Positions 23,572-32,983 of a DNA stretch of 64,000 nt are shown here, one piece after another. The position numbers and the translations under genes were made by a program. The notes under the pieces are model-generated. The model did not search any database. It was not told the origin of the DNA and saw nothing but the letters and a program-made list of their open reading frames with translations. The DNA is from Dolomedes plantarius (Eukaryota; Arthropoda; Arachnida; Araneae; Dolomedidae). The stretch is from the NCBI GenBank assembly GCA_907164885.2, contig OU015494.1, positions 62,001 through 126,000 on the forward strand, read 5' to 3'. Position 1 is the first letter of the stretch. Each line of letters starts with the position of its first letter.

Positions 23572-23996
23572 AGTCGACCCTAATACTTTAATCTTTCGTA
23601 ATTCTCTAATTCTCTAAGCACTTTCCTGTCGTCCCATTAATTTAAATATGAAGAAGTGTCGGTTGAGTGTAAGAGAACCTCGCCAATATAGAAAAATTTT
23701 CGGCTATATTTTGCGTTGTAATACTACATATTTGAATAAATCTACACTTTTTATAATACAATATATTAAATTTGTATATTAATATATTGTATTTCATATT
23801 AACATATTATATTTTGTACTACCATTTTGAGAGTTATTTGAATTTGAGTATTGAAGTATTATTATTACCACTTCAAAATATTGAATTAATTGTATATCAG
23901 GTATTCTATTTTGTATTCCAGTTCTTCATATTACTTTACAGTTGGAAATATTTTAAGGTTTTAATGTTCTGAAACTTTGAAGCTTCATGTGTAATA

Positions 23997-25454
23997 CACT
24001 GCTGGCCACTGTAAATGCAACACCCGGAACGAAACATGCAAATAACATGAAATTTACAACATGCATTAGCGGAGGTGAGATATGCAAATGATTAGAATTT
24101 CAGCGCAGACGCACATCACGCGCGCCTGTGGCGTGCGTGATGTGGCGTAACGCTTTGAAGTGGTACGCGCGCCTGTGGCGTACCACTTCAAAGCGTTATT
24201 TAAGGCTTGGAGATTTCGACGATTTCAAGTTCGGCAATTGTGTTTTTCTTGTGGCTTTTTCAAAAAAATGATCAATTATGAGTCTTCGAAAACAGCGATC
24301 ATCTTTTGATCAAGTATCCGAGTTCGACAGAGGAAGTATAGTGGCCTACCGACATTGTGGATTATCTTTCAGGGAAATCGATAGTCGTGTTGGACGAAAC
24401 CAAACAACTGTAATGCGGATATGTGATCGTTGGATGCAGGAGGGTACGACGGACCGGCGTGTTCGATCGCATCCACCTCAGCGCACCACTTCACGTGATG
24501 ACAGGCAAATTGTGCGCATGGCAGTGACGGATCGCGCAGTCACATCACGGACCATAGCACAGCACATGCAGTCTGTAACGCATCATCCAGTGTCTGCGCG
24601 TACCATTCGACGCCGTTTACAGCAGAGTGGTCTGTCCGCAAGACGTCCATTGCTTTGTCTACCCTTGACGCAGAACCACAGACGTCTCCGCCGCCAATGG
24701 TCCGATGACAGAAGGATGTGGACGGCAGAATGGAATGAAATTGTCTTTACTGACGAGTCACGCTTCTGTCTGCAACACCACAATGGTCGCATTCGAGTCT
24801 GGAGACACCGTGAAGAGAGGATGCTGAGCAGCTGCGTTATGCACCGCCACACTGGTCCTGCACCGGGTATTATGTTATGGGGTGGTATTGGATATCACTC
24901 TCGCACACCTCTAGTACGCATTGCCGGTACTTTAAACAGCCAGCGCTACATCTCCGAGGTGTTGGAGCCAGTTGCCCTTCCTTACCTTCAGGGCTTGCCC
25001 ACAGCCATATTTCAACAGGGCAATGCGCGACCACACGTGGCACGCATTGTCCAACGGTTCTTCGTCAATCGCCAGATTGAATTGCTTCCCTGGCGGCCTC
25101 GCTCTCTGGATTTTTTGCCGATAGAAAACATGTGGTCCATGGTTGCTCTACGATTGACCCAGATTCCATCCCCAGCTGCCACAGCAGATCAACTTTGGCA
25201 ACGTGTGGAAGCTGCTTGGTCTGCTGTACCCTAAGAACTCATCCAAAGTCTCTTAGAATCAATGCCGAGGCGTGTGGCAGCGGTGATCTCCAACAATGGC
25301 GGCTACTCTGGCTACTGATTTTGGCAGGAACCACACTTCACAGAAGTCTATAAATTTAATCATTTGATACTTGATCAACATGTTATCTACAAAATAACTT
25401 TTGTTGTGATATCTCTTGTCTTTCTTGGTGTTGCAATTTGGGTGGCCAGCAGTG
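23997..25454 (+). mobile_element. Tc1-like DNA transposon, copy 2 (defective)
   Basis: Same family as 1148-2556, with ends CACTGCTGGCC and TA at 23995-23996 and 25455-25456. It is 49 bp longer because of an inverted duplication at 24112-24197 just upstream of the gene. It sits in the 3' untranslated part of gypsy-A and so is younger than that element. Its transposase is inactivated. Confidence 0.93.
24278..25318 (+). pseudogene. Defective Tc1 transposase, copy 2
   Basis: Aligns codon for codon with the intact transposase at 1380-2420. Two independent inactivating changes are visible: the second catalytic Asp is now Gly (QQGNARPH, codon 25019-25021, residue 248), and a CAA-to-TAA change at 25232-25234 removes the last 28 residues. 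SPDLSPIENMW has become SLDFLPIENMW. The first Asp (FTDES) and the Glu remain. A protein of 318 residues could bind the terminal repeats but should not cut. Confidence 0.93.
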
Positions 25455-25759
25455 TATATTCCAAAGACTTTTAAGAGAAATATTGATATGTTGTGTATTT
25501 TTTTGTTAAAATTTTGTGTATTGATCAACAGTATTAGCAGCTATGCCTCAATTTATATAATGTGTTTTTCAAGTAATGTTGTTTATTGTATATGTAAAGT
25601 AAGGCTCCAAGGACAGTATGCGGACAGCGAGGTCAAGATTTAGATAAACTCATCCCTTTAACTTGTAACCTTCTTTTCTAAATTTTGTCAAATGTTCTCA
25701 AGTGAAGGGAAGCCTTGCTCGAGGAGCTAGGGCCCGGCCCATCTCGCAAGTCTTTTTCC

Positions 25760-25771
25760 GGAAGGGGGGGA
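25760..25771 (+). other. gypsy-A polypurine tract
   Basis: The G/A run GGAAGGGGGGGA lies three bases before the LTR start TGTGATAATAAC. This is the plus-strand primer of the retrotransposon. Confidence 0.7.
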
Positions 25772-26157
25772 TATTGTGATAATAACGGCCCACCATTATA
25801 TAAAGCGTATTTAAAATTACCCTGTTAATAAAGCACGACCCCTTTTTCCAAAATTGGAACCTAAAAGTAAAATAAGATGAATTATATTATCCTTGCAGAT
25901 CATTATACCGGCATGTGAAGTAGCTGAACTCAATAACATCCCCAGATATGAGTGTTAGAAGTTATGAGATTTCGAATGTCAGTATAGTGTCAAAAATCTT
26001 GAAGATCCCTCGCACCACTCTTAATTTATAGGTTCTGTAACGTCAAAAACCACACTTTGCAAGAATTTTATGGCAACTTATCCTGCACTCAGGTCAAGAG
26101 GTCGCGGTTCTAACAAGCGCGGGATCTAGCAGTAAAGTCCCCGATAAACTTAAGTGG

Positions 26158-26447
26158 TGTACCGTACTATATCTCCCCCCCCAAAAAGTCTGCGTGTTAA
26201 GTCCCCCGAGCTGTTTCTAAGCGCATGCGCCAAGAAGAAAAGAATTGGTGGGGAGAAGGTCATTACCCTCGGGTGAGAGGGGAGACGCTTGAGAGATGTT
26301 TTTGAGTGTGGTTATGTGTTTTACTTCTTGTATATAATTCTGTTGTATATAGTGTGTGTGTGTTCTGTGCCGTAAATAAAGTTAAGAAAACGCTACCTGA
26401 TGTCTTTCCTAAAGTGAAGTGTGATTTATTGGCCAAGTTACGGTACA
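26158..26447 (+). repeat. 5' LTR of the Gmr1-type element
   Basis: 290 bp, TG...CA ends, no difference seen from 32274-32563. A TATATAA lies near 26329 and AATAAA near 26374. The sequence just downstream is GCTTTAAATGGTGGATAGC. A primer site could start at the TGG eight bases in, but its tRNA partner is unknown. Confidence 0.95.
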
Positions 26448-26660
26448 GCTTTAAATGGTGGATAGCGGTGGTACAAAATCCACCGACGATGCAGATGTCA
26501 GTTGAATACCTGCCTTCGTTCGAAATGGCGAGTTTGTATTTAGAAGCAAGATCGGTGAGTGCCAAGCAATTTTTTGTTTCCTGTTTGTTGCAGTGGCAAA
26601 AGTGAAAATGCTTTTATTGTTCTGATGAAAAGAAATATATATTAAGTGTATTTTTCCTTG

Positions 26661-27050
26661 GGCATCATTGCCATTGAATTAATTAAATGTTTAAGCATCA
26701 TTGCTCATTTGAAACTTTTGTTTATATTCTTGGCATCATTGCCATGGTGTATTAATGCGAACATCATTGTTCTATTGAAAGAATATATATATATTTTTGT
26801 TTTGTTTTGTTTTATTGGATATCAATGCTATTGAGTTATTGCATCATTGCAAAAATTAAGAAACTAAGTTAGTCATCACAAAGCTCATTTTGTATGATTT
26901 TTTTAAAGTGTCGTGGGGCATCAATGCCAACTATTATTATTTCTTGTGTATATATATATATATTTACGTTCTGAAGTGCACAGTTTTTTAAAATCTAAGA
27001 TTTGTCGTAATTGTATGTATATCATGTTAACAGGTGGAGCATCATTGCTC
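26661..27050 (+). other. Array of small TCAT-loop hairpins in the leader
   Basis: Seven good copies of a short inverted repeat around a TCAT or TCAA loop: 26661-26672, 26694-26705, 26731-26744, 26759-26772, 26839-26852, 26917-26928 and 27037-27050. A degenerate eighth lies near 26816-26832. Stems are GGCA/TGCC, AGCA/TGCT, TGGCA/TGCCA, GAACA/TGTTC, TTGCA/TGCAA, GGCA/TGCC and GAGCA/TGCTC. The innermost CA:TG pairs are constant while outer pairs change together. This compensatory pattern points to selection on RNA structure in the genomic transcript. A role in packaging, translation or host protein binding is inference. Confidence 0.75.
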
Positions 27051-27433
27051 AGATAGAAATATTTTAGATATTTTAAATAAGTGTATTTAATTGTGTTAAT
27101 TATTTTGAAATTGACATTGAGTGTTGCATGTGTAAAATATATTATGTTACGTATGAATAATTGATTTCAAGGAAATCCAACGTAATCATTTTAGTTACGT
27201 TTCTGAAACAGAAGTAAAGTCAGTTACTTAAATTGAGATTTTATATCGTTTTAATTAAAAAAAAACAAAGCTTTACTTAATTATTTTAAGTTTAAGTAAA
27301 TCTATTTACTGTTGTTCTACTTGGGATAGTGACAAAAGTTATAGTTAGCCATTTTTTATTTGAGCCAGTAATTTCGATTTCTGTTTGAATAGTCCTAAAT
27401 TTTTTGAGTCTACGAAGCTATTTGCCTACAAAT

Positions 27434-30400
27434 ATGGCTTTTCTTGGTCGAGGAAAGAAAGAAGATCTAAAACTTTTAGCTGAAGAATTAGGTTTAGAAG
27501 TAAGGGCTGAATTTAAAATAGCCGACATCAAGAACCTGATTATAGAGAGCAAAAATTATGAAGAAGATTTTGTCATGGAACAACTTACTGTAATCATAGA
27601 CAGCAGGAAAGAACGAGAAGAAGAGAAGAAAAGGAGAGAAGAGCGAGAATTTGAGGAGAAGAAAAAGAGAGAAGAACGAGAATTTGAGGAGAAGAAAAAG
27701 AGAGAAGAACGAGAATTTGAGGAGCAGAAAAGGAGAAAAGAAAATGAATTTGAATTGGAAAAATTAAGACTTGGAACTGTTGCAAGACCAGTTAGTAGTG
27801 AATCTTCCCGTTCGAAAGTTGACCTCCGGCAGTTGATTCAAAGGTTTGATGAAAAAGAAAGCGATATTAGCTTGTACCTCCAACTTTTTGAGAGACAAGC
27901 TGAATGGGCACAGATTGAGTCTGTAGATTGGGTGTCCCATCTTCTAGGATTGCTTCCCTATCATGTAACAGAGTTGATAGCTCGTGAACCTGCAGAAGAC
28001 GCTAAAAAGTACGAGCATGTCAAGAATTTGCTCCTGAAGAGGTTCAAACTTAGTCCTGAAAAATTTCGCCAGAAATTTGTTAAGCATCAGAGAGGTGCAG
28101 AGTCAACATGGGGAGACTATGTGTATGAACTGGAAAATTATTGCAGAGAGTGGGTGAAGGGTTTAGGAATCTCAACTTTTGAACAGTTACTTAAATTAAT
28201 GGTAACTGATCAATTAAAACGCCGTGTTCCCGTCGAAATTCGTGATCACTTTATTGACGAATGGATGGAAATGATTTCTCCGAGTGATTTGGCATCAAAA
28301 CTTGATGCTTATGAAAATGTCAGAGGGAATGTTAGAAAGAAAAATAATCTTAACAAAACTGAAGAAAGATTTGCTCCGAAGTCCAAACAGAAATTTGCTT
28401 CTGACTCTAGAGACAAGTTAGAGAATAACACTCAAGCTAGAGCTGAAGGCCAACAGAGGATAGAGCAACCCAGATGGCCAAAAAGAGATGAAATTTTTGA
28501 AAAAAGAAGACGACCACAATGTTATGAATGTGGCTCTTATCAGCACATCAGACCTCAGTGCCCTAAACTGAAGAAAATCCCGGAATCAGCTGCAAGCGTA
28601 AATCGAATCGGAGGAGGCGAAGACGAGTTTTTGCTACCCTATACCACGATGGGGCAAGTAAATGGATTTGACATGCCTATTTTACGGGATTCTGGAGCAA
28701 GTATAGACATTGTATGCCAAAAATACATCACTCCAAATATGTTTACTGGAGAACATGTATGGGTACAACAACCTTTAGATCTTGCTCCCACCTGTTTACC
28801 CTTAGCTGAAGTGAAACTGGTTGGTGACTTTGGAATTGTTATCACGAAGGCAGCAGTAATTAGGGATGAATTAGATCAAGGCAGATATTTGTTAGGAAAC
28901 AGAACTGCTTCTTTGCTAAATGACATGAAGGAACAAAATGTTCTCCCATGCCAGTTGAATGCAATGCAGACAAGAAGGCAAAAACAGCTTCAAAGAGAGC
29001 TTGAAGAAAAAGAAGAAGCGACAACTGAATTAGAAAGTGCAACAGTCCATCAGGAAGATAGTGAGTTGGACAAGAATCAATCATTTCTTCCGTGTATAAA
29101 AGAGGATGACCCCTCCCTCTCACTTTTGAAAGTAGATAAGGAGACTTTTGCTATTGCACAGAAGCAATGCAAGGATTTGCAGCCATTGTTTGAAAAGGCA
29201 GGTGAAACCTCATCTGCAGATACGTCCAAAGAAATTTATATCGTGAAAGGTAACTTGCTGTTGAAAAGAAAATTTGATAAAACCGGAAAACAAAGGCTAT
29301 TACTAATTATTCCTGTAGAATATCGAGAGCGTTTAAAAGCTCTATGCCACGAAGGTACTTCAGCACATCTCGGCGTGACAAAGACCAAGGATATTTTGGC
29401 AAGACATTTTTTCTGGCCAAAGTGTTTCCAAGAGGTGGAAAATTATGTACGCAGTTGTGATGCTTGTCAGAGAGCAGGAAAACCAAATGACAAAAAGAAA
29501 GCTCCAATGAAAATTGTTCCTGTTATTCAAGAAGTTTTTTCTAAAATAAATGTAGATGCGTGTGGACCATTACCTGTTACATCTACTGGGAAGAAATATA
29601 TAATCACTGCAATGTGTTTATCATCGAAATATCCGGATGCGGTCGCTGTCACAGATATTAGTTCAGTATCTGTTGTAGATGCTTTACTGCAAATTTTCAG
29701 CCGAATGGGGTTTCCAAAGGAAATTCAATGTGACCAAGGAACATCCTTCATGAGTGCTCTTACAACGGAATTTTTGACACGATTTGGAATCAAGATTGCT
29801 CATAGCTCTGTTTATCATCCTCAGAGTAATCCCATAGAACGTTTCCATCGTACGATAAAGCGTATTTTACGAGTTCTTTGCTTAGAAGCCGCACCAGATT
29901 GGGAACAACATATTCACTCAGCTCTCTTTGCATTACGAACTGTAACTCATGAAAGCACAGGGTTTACACCAGCGGAGTTAGTGCATGGCAAGAATTTGAG
30001 AACTCCCCTGACATTATTGTATGAGAGTTGGTTACATCCGCCTGAAGTTGAGAATACAGTTGTCGAATACGTTTTTGAATTGCTAAATAGACTTAAGAGA
30101 TGTCAAGAGCTTGCGGTTGAAAAAATGGAAGAGGTTCAAAGTAAACGGAAGACGTGGTATGATAAGAACGCTGTGAAAAGAGAGTTTAAAGAAGGAGATT
30201 TAGTTCTCATTTTGGCTACAAATAAAACAAATAAGCTGGCAGTCCAGTGGACCGGACCAGGAACAATTCTGAGTAAGATTTCGGATACTAACTACATCGT
30301 CAGCACGCCGAATAAGAAAGAAACGTCCCAAATTTATCATGTAAACCTTTTGAAACCCTACCATTCGAGACCAGAATTGATTAATTTTCTAGATTGTAGC

Positions 30401-31900
30401 GAAGCTGTTGAACAACCAGAGCTTTACATTGATTTCCCAAGCATGGAGTCAAATCCCAATATTTTTAATTTTGCTGAAATTGTCCAAGAGAGTCAGTTGG
30501 AGAAAAGATTGGAATCCTGTCAAATTCAGCAGTTGCAGGATCTTTTATTAAAATATTCTAACGCCTTTTCTAATAAACCTGGTATGACACATCTGGTTGA
30601 ACATGACATAGAATTAATAGATGATAAATCGGTAAGAGCAAAACCATATCGAATGTCTCCCAGACAGACTGAAATTTTGAGATGCGAAATTGAAAAGATG
30701 TTGCAATATAAAGTCATTGAGGTTGGAGTATCTGATTACACATCTCCCATGATCCTTGTAGAGGTTCCAGGCAGAGATCCAAGACCATGCATTGACTATC
30801 GCAGGCTAAATGAAGTCACAAAGACTGAATATTTTCCTCTCCCAAACATCGAAGAAAGAGTAGAACTTGTTTCTTCGGCGAAATTCATTACTGTCCTAGA
30901 CCTTGCCAAGGGGTACTGGCAGATACCTCTCAGTCAAAGATCGCAAAAATTGGCGGCATTTGTTACCAGTTTTGGAAGTTATCGTCCTTTACGAATGCCA
31001 TTCGGGCTAAAGAATGCCCCGTACTTTTTTAGCAAAATGATGGCTGAATTATTGCAAGGGTGTGAAGAATTCGCCGTGCCATATTTAGATGATGTAGCAA
31101 TTTTTTCTAGTGATTGGGAAGATCACGTTAAACATTTAGATAAAGTCCTAAACAGAATTTCAAAATCAAACCTAACAATTAAACCTTCAAAGTGTATGTT
31201 TGCACAAGAATATGTCAAATATTTGGGACACTATATTGGACAGAACCAAAGAAGACCTGCCGAGTTAAAAGTCCAGGCTATCAAACAGTTCCCAGCTCCA
31301 TCTACTAAAACTGAAATACGAGCTTTCCTTGGGTTAGCCGGCTATTATCGCCGATATATTCCCATGTTTTCGGTAATTGCTGCACCTTTAACTGAAGCTT
31401 TGAAAGGAAAAAATAAAAGAGGGTGTATAAATTGGTCGCCAGAGTGTGAGTCTGCTTTTCACGAATTAAAAAGGATTCTTAGTTGTCAACCAGTCTTATA
31501 TGCACCTGATTTTAGTCGAGAATTTTTACTTCAAACCGATGCTTCCGATTTAGGAATGGGAATCGTTCTTTCTCAGGTGGACGACCAAGGAGAAGAACAT
31601 CCAGTGCTGTTTCTCAGTAAGAAATTCTCTGAAACGGAAATACGTTATTCTACCACTGAGAAGGAATGTGCCGCTATCATTTGGGCTTTAAAGAAACTGC
31701 ATTGTTATCTTGATGGACAAAAATTCAAAATACAAACCGACCACAATCCATTAGTGTGGCTCAGTACCAATGCCAGCTCAAACCCCAGATTAATGCGTTG
31801 GGCATTAGGACTTCAACCATACAATTATGAAGTAGTGCATCGTCGAGGAACTTTACACAAAAATGCTGATAGCCTTAGCCGTGTTCCATGGCCAGATTAA
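27434..31900 (+). CDS. Gag-Pol polyprotein, integrase upstream of RT
   Basis: 1488 residues from the first ATG at 27434. Order: N-terminal KKEDLKLLAEELG helix region; a charged coiled coil with an 11-residue repeat (REEREFEEKKK, 27625-27745); capsid region around residues 140-290; one CCHC knuckle (residues 363-376, CYECGSYQHIRPQC); protease DSGAS at 419; HHCC domain (His 639 and 645, Cys 675 and 678); integrase D708, D767, E802 (35-residue step); RT with YLDD at 1217-1220; RNase H with TDASD at 1369; end near DSLSRVP. Particle assembly, reverse transcription and integration are all encoded in one frame, with no gag-pol frameshift. No envelope gene. Confidence 0.95.
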   Translation: MAFLGRGKKEDLKLLAEELGLEVRAEFKIADIKNLIIESKNYEEDFVMEQLTVIIDSRKEREEEKKRREEREFEEKKKREEREFEEKKKREEREFEEQKRRKENEFELEKLRLGTVARPVSSESSRSKVDLRQLIQRFDEKESDISLYLQLFERQAEWAQIESVDWVSHLLGLLPYHVTELIAREPAEDAKKYEHVKNLLLKRFKLSPEKFRQKFVKHQRGAESTWGDYVYELENYCREWVKGLGISTFEQLLKLMVTDQLKRRVPVEIRDHFIDEWMEMISPSDLASKLDAYENVRGNVRKKNNLNKTEERFAPKSKQKFASDSRDKLENNTQARAEGQQRIEQPRWPKRDEIFEKRRRPQCYECGSYQHIRPQCPKLKKIPESAASVNRIGGGEDEFLLPYTTMGQVNGFDMPILRDSGASIDIVCQKYITPNMFTGEHVWVQQPLDLAPTCLPLAEVKLVGDFGIVITKAAVIRDELDQGRYLLGNRTASLLNDMKEQNVLPCQLNAMQTRRQKQLQRELEEKEEATTELESATVHQEDSELDKNQSFLPCIKEDDPSLSLLKVDKETFAIAQKQCKDLQPLFEKAGETSSADTSKEIYIVKGNLLLKRKFDKTGKQRLLLIIPVEYRERLKALCHEGTSAHLGVTKTKDILARHFFWPKCFQEVENYVRSCDACQRAGKPNDKKKAPMKIVPVIQEVFSKINVDACGPLPVTSTGKKYIITAMCLSSKYPDAVAVTDISSVSVVDALLQIFSRMGFPKEIQCDQGTSFMSALTTEFLTRFGIKIAHSSVYHPQSNPIERFHRTIKRILRVLCLEAAPDWEQHIHSALFALRTVTHESTGFTPAELVHGKNLRTPLTLLYESWLHPPEVENTVVEYVFELLNRLKRCQELAVEKMEEVQSKRKTWYDKNAVKREFKEGDLVLILATNKTNKLAVQWTGPGTILSKISDTNYIVSTPNKKETSQIYHVNLLKPYHSRPELINFLDCSEAVEQPELYIDFPSMESNPNIFNFAEIVQESQLEKRLESCQIQQLQDLLLKYSNAFSNKPGMTHLVEHDIELIDDKSVRAKPYRMSPRQTEILRCEIEKMLQYKVIEVGVSDYTSPMILVEVPGRDPRPCIDYRRLNEVTKTEYFPLPNIEERVELVSSAKFITVLDLAKGYWQIPLSQRSQKLAAFVTSFGSYRPLRMPFGLKNAPYFFSKMMAELLQGCEEFAVPYLDDVAIFSSDWEDHVKHLDKVLNRISKSNLTIKPSKCMFAQEYVKYLGHYIGQNQRRPAELKVQAIKQFPAPSTKTEIRAFLGLAGYYRRYIPMFSVIAAPLTEALKGKNKRGCINWSPECESAFHELKRILSCQPVLYAPDFSREFLLQTDASDLGMGIVLSQVDDQGEEHPVLFLSKKFSETEIRYSTTEKECAAIIWALKKLHCYLDGQKFKIQTDHNPLVWLSTNASSNPRLMRWALGLQPYNYEVVHRRGTLHKNADSLSRVPWPD

Positions 31901-32273
31901 ACGAAAAAAAAAAATTCCGTTCTCACTGTTTAATTTTGTTTATTTTATGAAGTTTATTTTTGTAAAGACTGTTCGTTTTGCTTGTTTTTATTTGCCTAAG
32001 AAAAGAAATAGTAGAAAAGGAAGGTTTCTGTTGTAAACAATATTAAACTATTGTACTAATTCCATAATAATTTCTTCCTGTTATTAGTATATGTTGAATT
32101 TTGTGTTATGTATGATTTCTATTACTTATAGCATTTAAGGTATATTAAGTTTATGTATTGCCACTGTAACTTTCAGCCTTGGCACTGCACTGTTTTCTTT
32201 CGCTGTGTTTTGTTTTTCCTTACCTTTTCTCGCAGAACAACCTGCTCGAAAAGTCCTCGGGGAGGAGAGGAGT

Positions 32274-32563
32274 TGTACCGTACTATATCTCCCCCCCCAA
32301 AAAGTCTGCGTGTTAAGTCCCCCGAGCTGTTTCTAAGCGCATGCGCCAAGAAGAAAAGAATTGGTGGGGAGAAGGTCATTACCCTCGGGTGAGAGGGGAG
32401 ACGCTTGAGAGATGTTTTTGAGTGTGGTTATGTGTTTTACTTCTTGTATATAATTCTGTTGTATATAGTGTGTGTGTGTTCTGTGCCGTAAATAAAGTTA
32501 AGAAAACGCTACCTGATGTCTTTCCTAAAGTGAAGTGTGATTTATTGGCCAAGTTACGGTACA
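32274..32563 (+). repeat. 3' LTR of the Gmr1-type element
   Basis: Second 290-bp LTR, matching the 5' copy throughout by eye. It is preceded by the purine-rich GGGGAGGAGAGGAGT and followed by the GTGG target duplication. Confidence 0.95.
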
Positions 32564-32983
32564 GTGGACACGTGAACTCCACAAATTTAAAGTCACCCAA
32601 TTAAATTATTAAGAAGTTTTAGGACCTCTGGCGTCAATATCGCTAAGCACTTATTTACTATTTGCGTGAAAAGAAGTTTTCTGTCTCTTGGGGTCTAACT
32701 CTCGTTGCTTTCGGACCTGCGGTTTATGCTTCTGTCGTCTAATGCACTCCGCGCATCGTCAGGCCAAGTCATGTGGCCGCTGCAGCTAAGGCTTTCTAAC
32801 CAATAAAGCAAATCCTCGAAGTTGTGTATTTCATGAATGGCTCCAAGAATGCGTGTCTCGCCTAAGGTTTGTAAGTGATTCCCTGGATCTACAAGTCACC
32901 CGACTGCATCACATCTTCGTGACGGCTACGCCTCCGATTAGGGCTATGCCTCTCCTCCACGGCGTGAGGTACGGGACATCACA

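Larger units (their letters stand above)
26158..32563 (+). mobile_element. Intact Gmr1-type Ty3/gypsy retrotransposon
   Basis: A 6406-bp element with two 290-bp LTRs that I read as identical, ends TGTACCG...CGGTACA, and a 4-bp target duplication GTGG at 26154-26157 and 32564-32567. A single gag-pol frame of 1488 codons has no stop. Integrase is encoded before RT, an order that in Ty3/gypsy elements marks the Gmr1 group. The leader of nearly 1 kb carries a hairpin array. A polypurine tract (about 32259-32273) abuts the 3' LTR. Identical LTRs and an open frame imply recent insertion and possible activity. Confidence 0.93.
18850..32983 (+). mobile_element. Ty3/gypsy element 'gypsy-A', 5'-truncated, with three nested insertions
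   Basis: Remnants of a plus-strand Ty3/gypsy element in canonical order: protease tail, RT, RNase H, integrase, 3' untranslated part, polypurine tract (25760-25771) and 3' LTR. It is interrupted by a Tigger-like element (19335-21041), a Tc1 copy (23997-25454) and an intact LTR element (26158-32563) inside its own LTR. No 5' LTR or Gag was found, so the left end is truncated or decayed. Joining the flanks of each insertion restores continuity of its sequence, which proves the nesting order. Confidence 0.85.
25775..32983 (+). repeat. gypsy-A 3' LTR, split by an inserted element
   Basis: The LTR starts TGTGAT at 25775 and ends ATCACA at 32983. Removing the insertion at 26158-32563 and one GTGG duplication leaves about 799 bp (25775-26157 plus 32568-32983). 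An AATAAA lies near 32804. The 5' partner LTR was not found, so the end is set by the inverted TGTGAT/ATCACA match alone. Confidence 0.65.

Noticed and set aside
26306..26605. Frames repeated at about 26306 and 32422
   Set aside because: Identical because they lie in the two LTRs of the Gmr1-type element.
26158..32563. Endogenous retrovirus with envelope
   Set aside because: The frame ends with RNase H, and only about 370 bases lie before the 3' LTR with no envelope-like frame.
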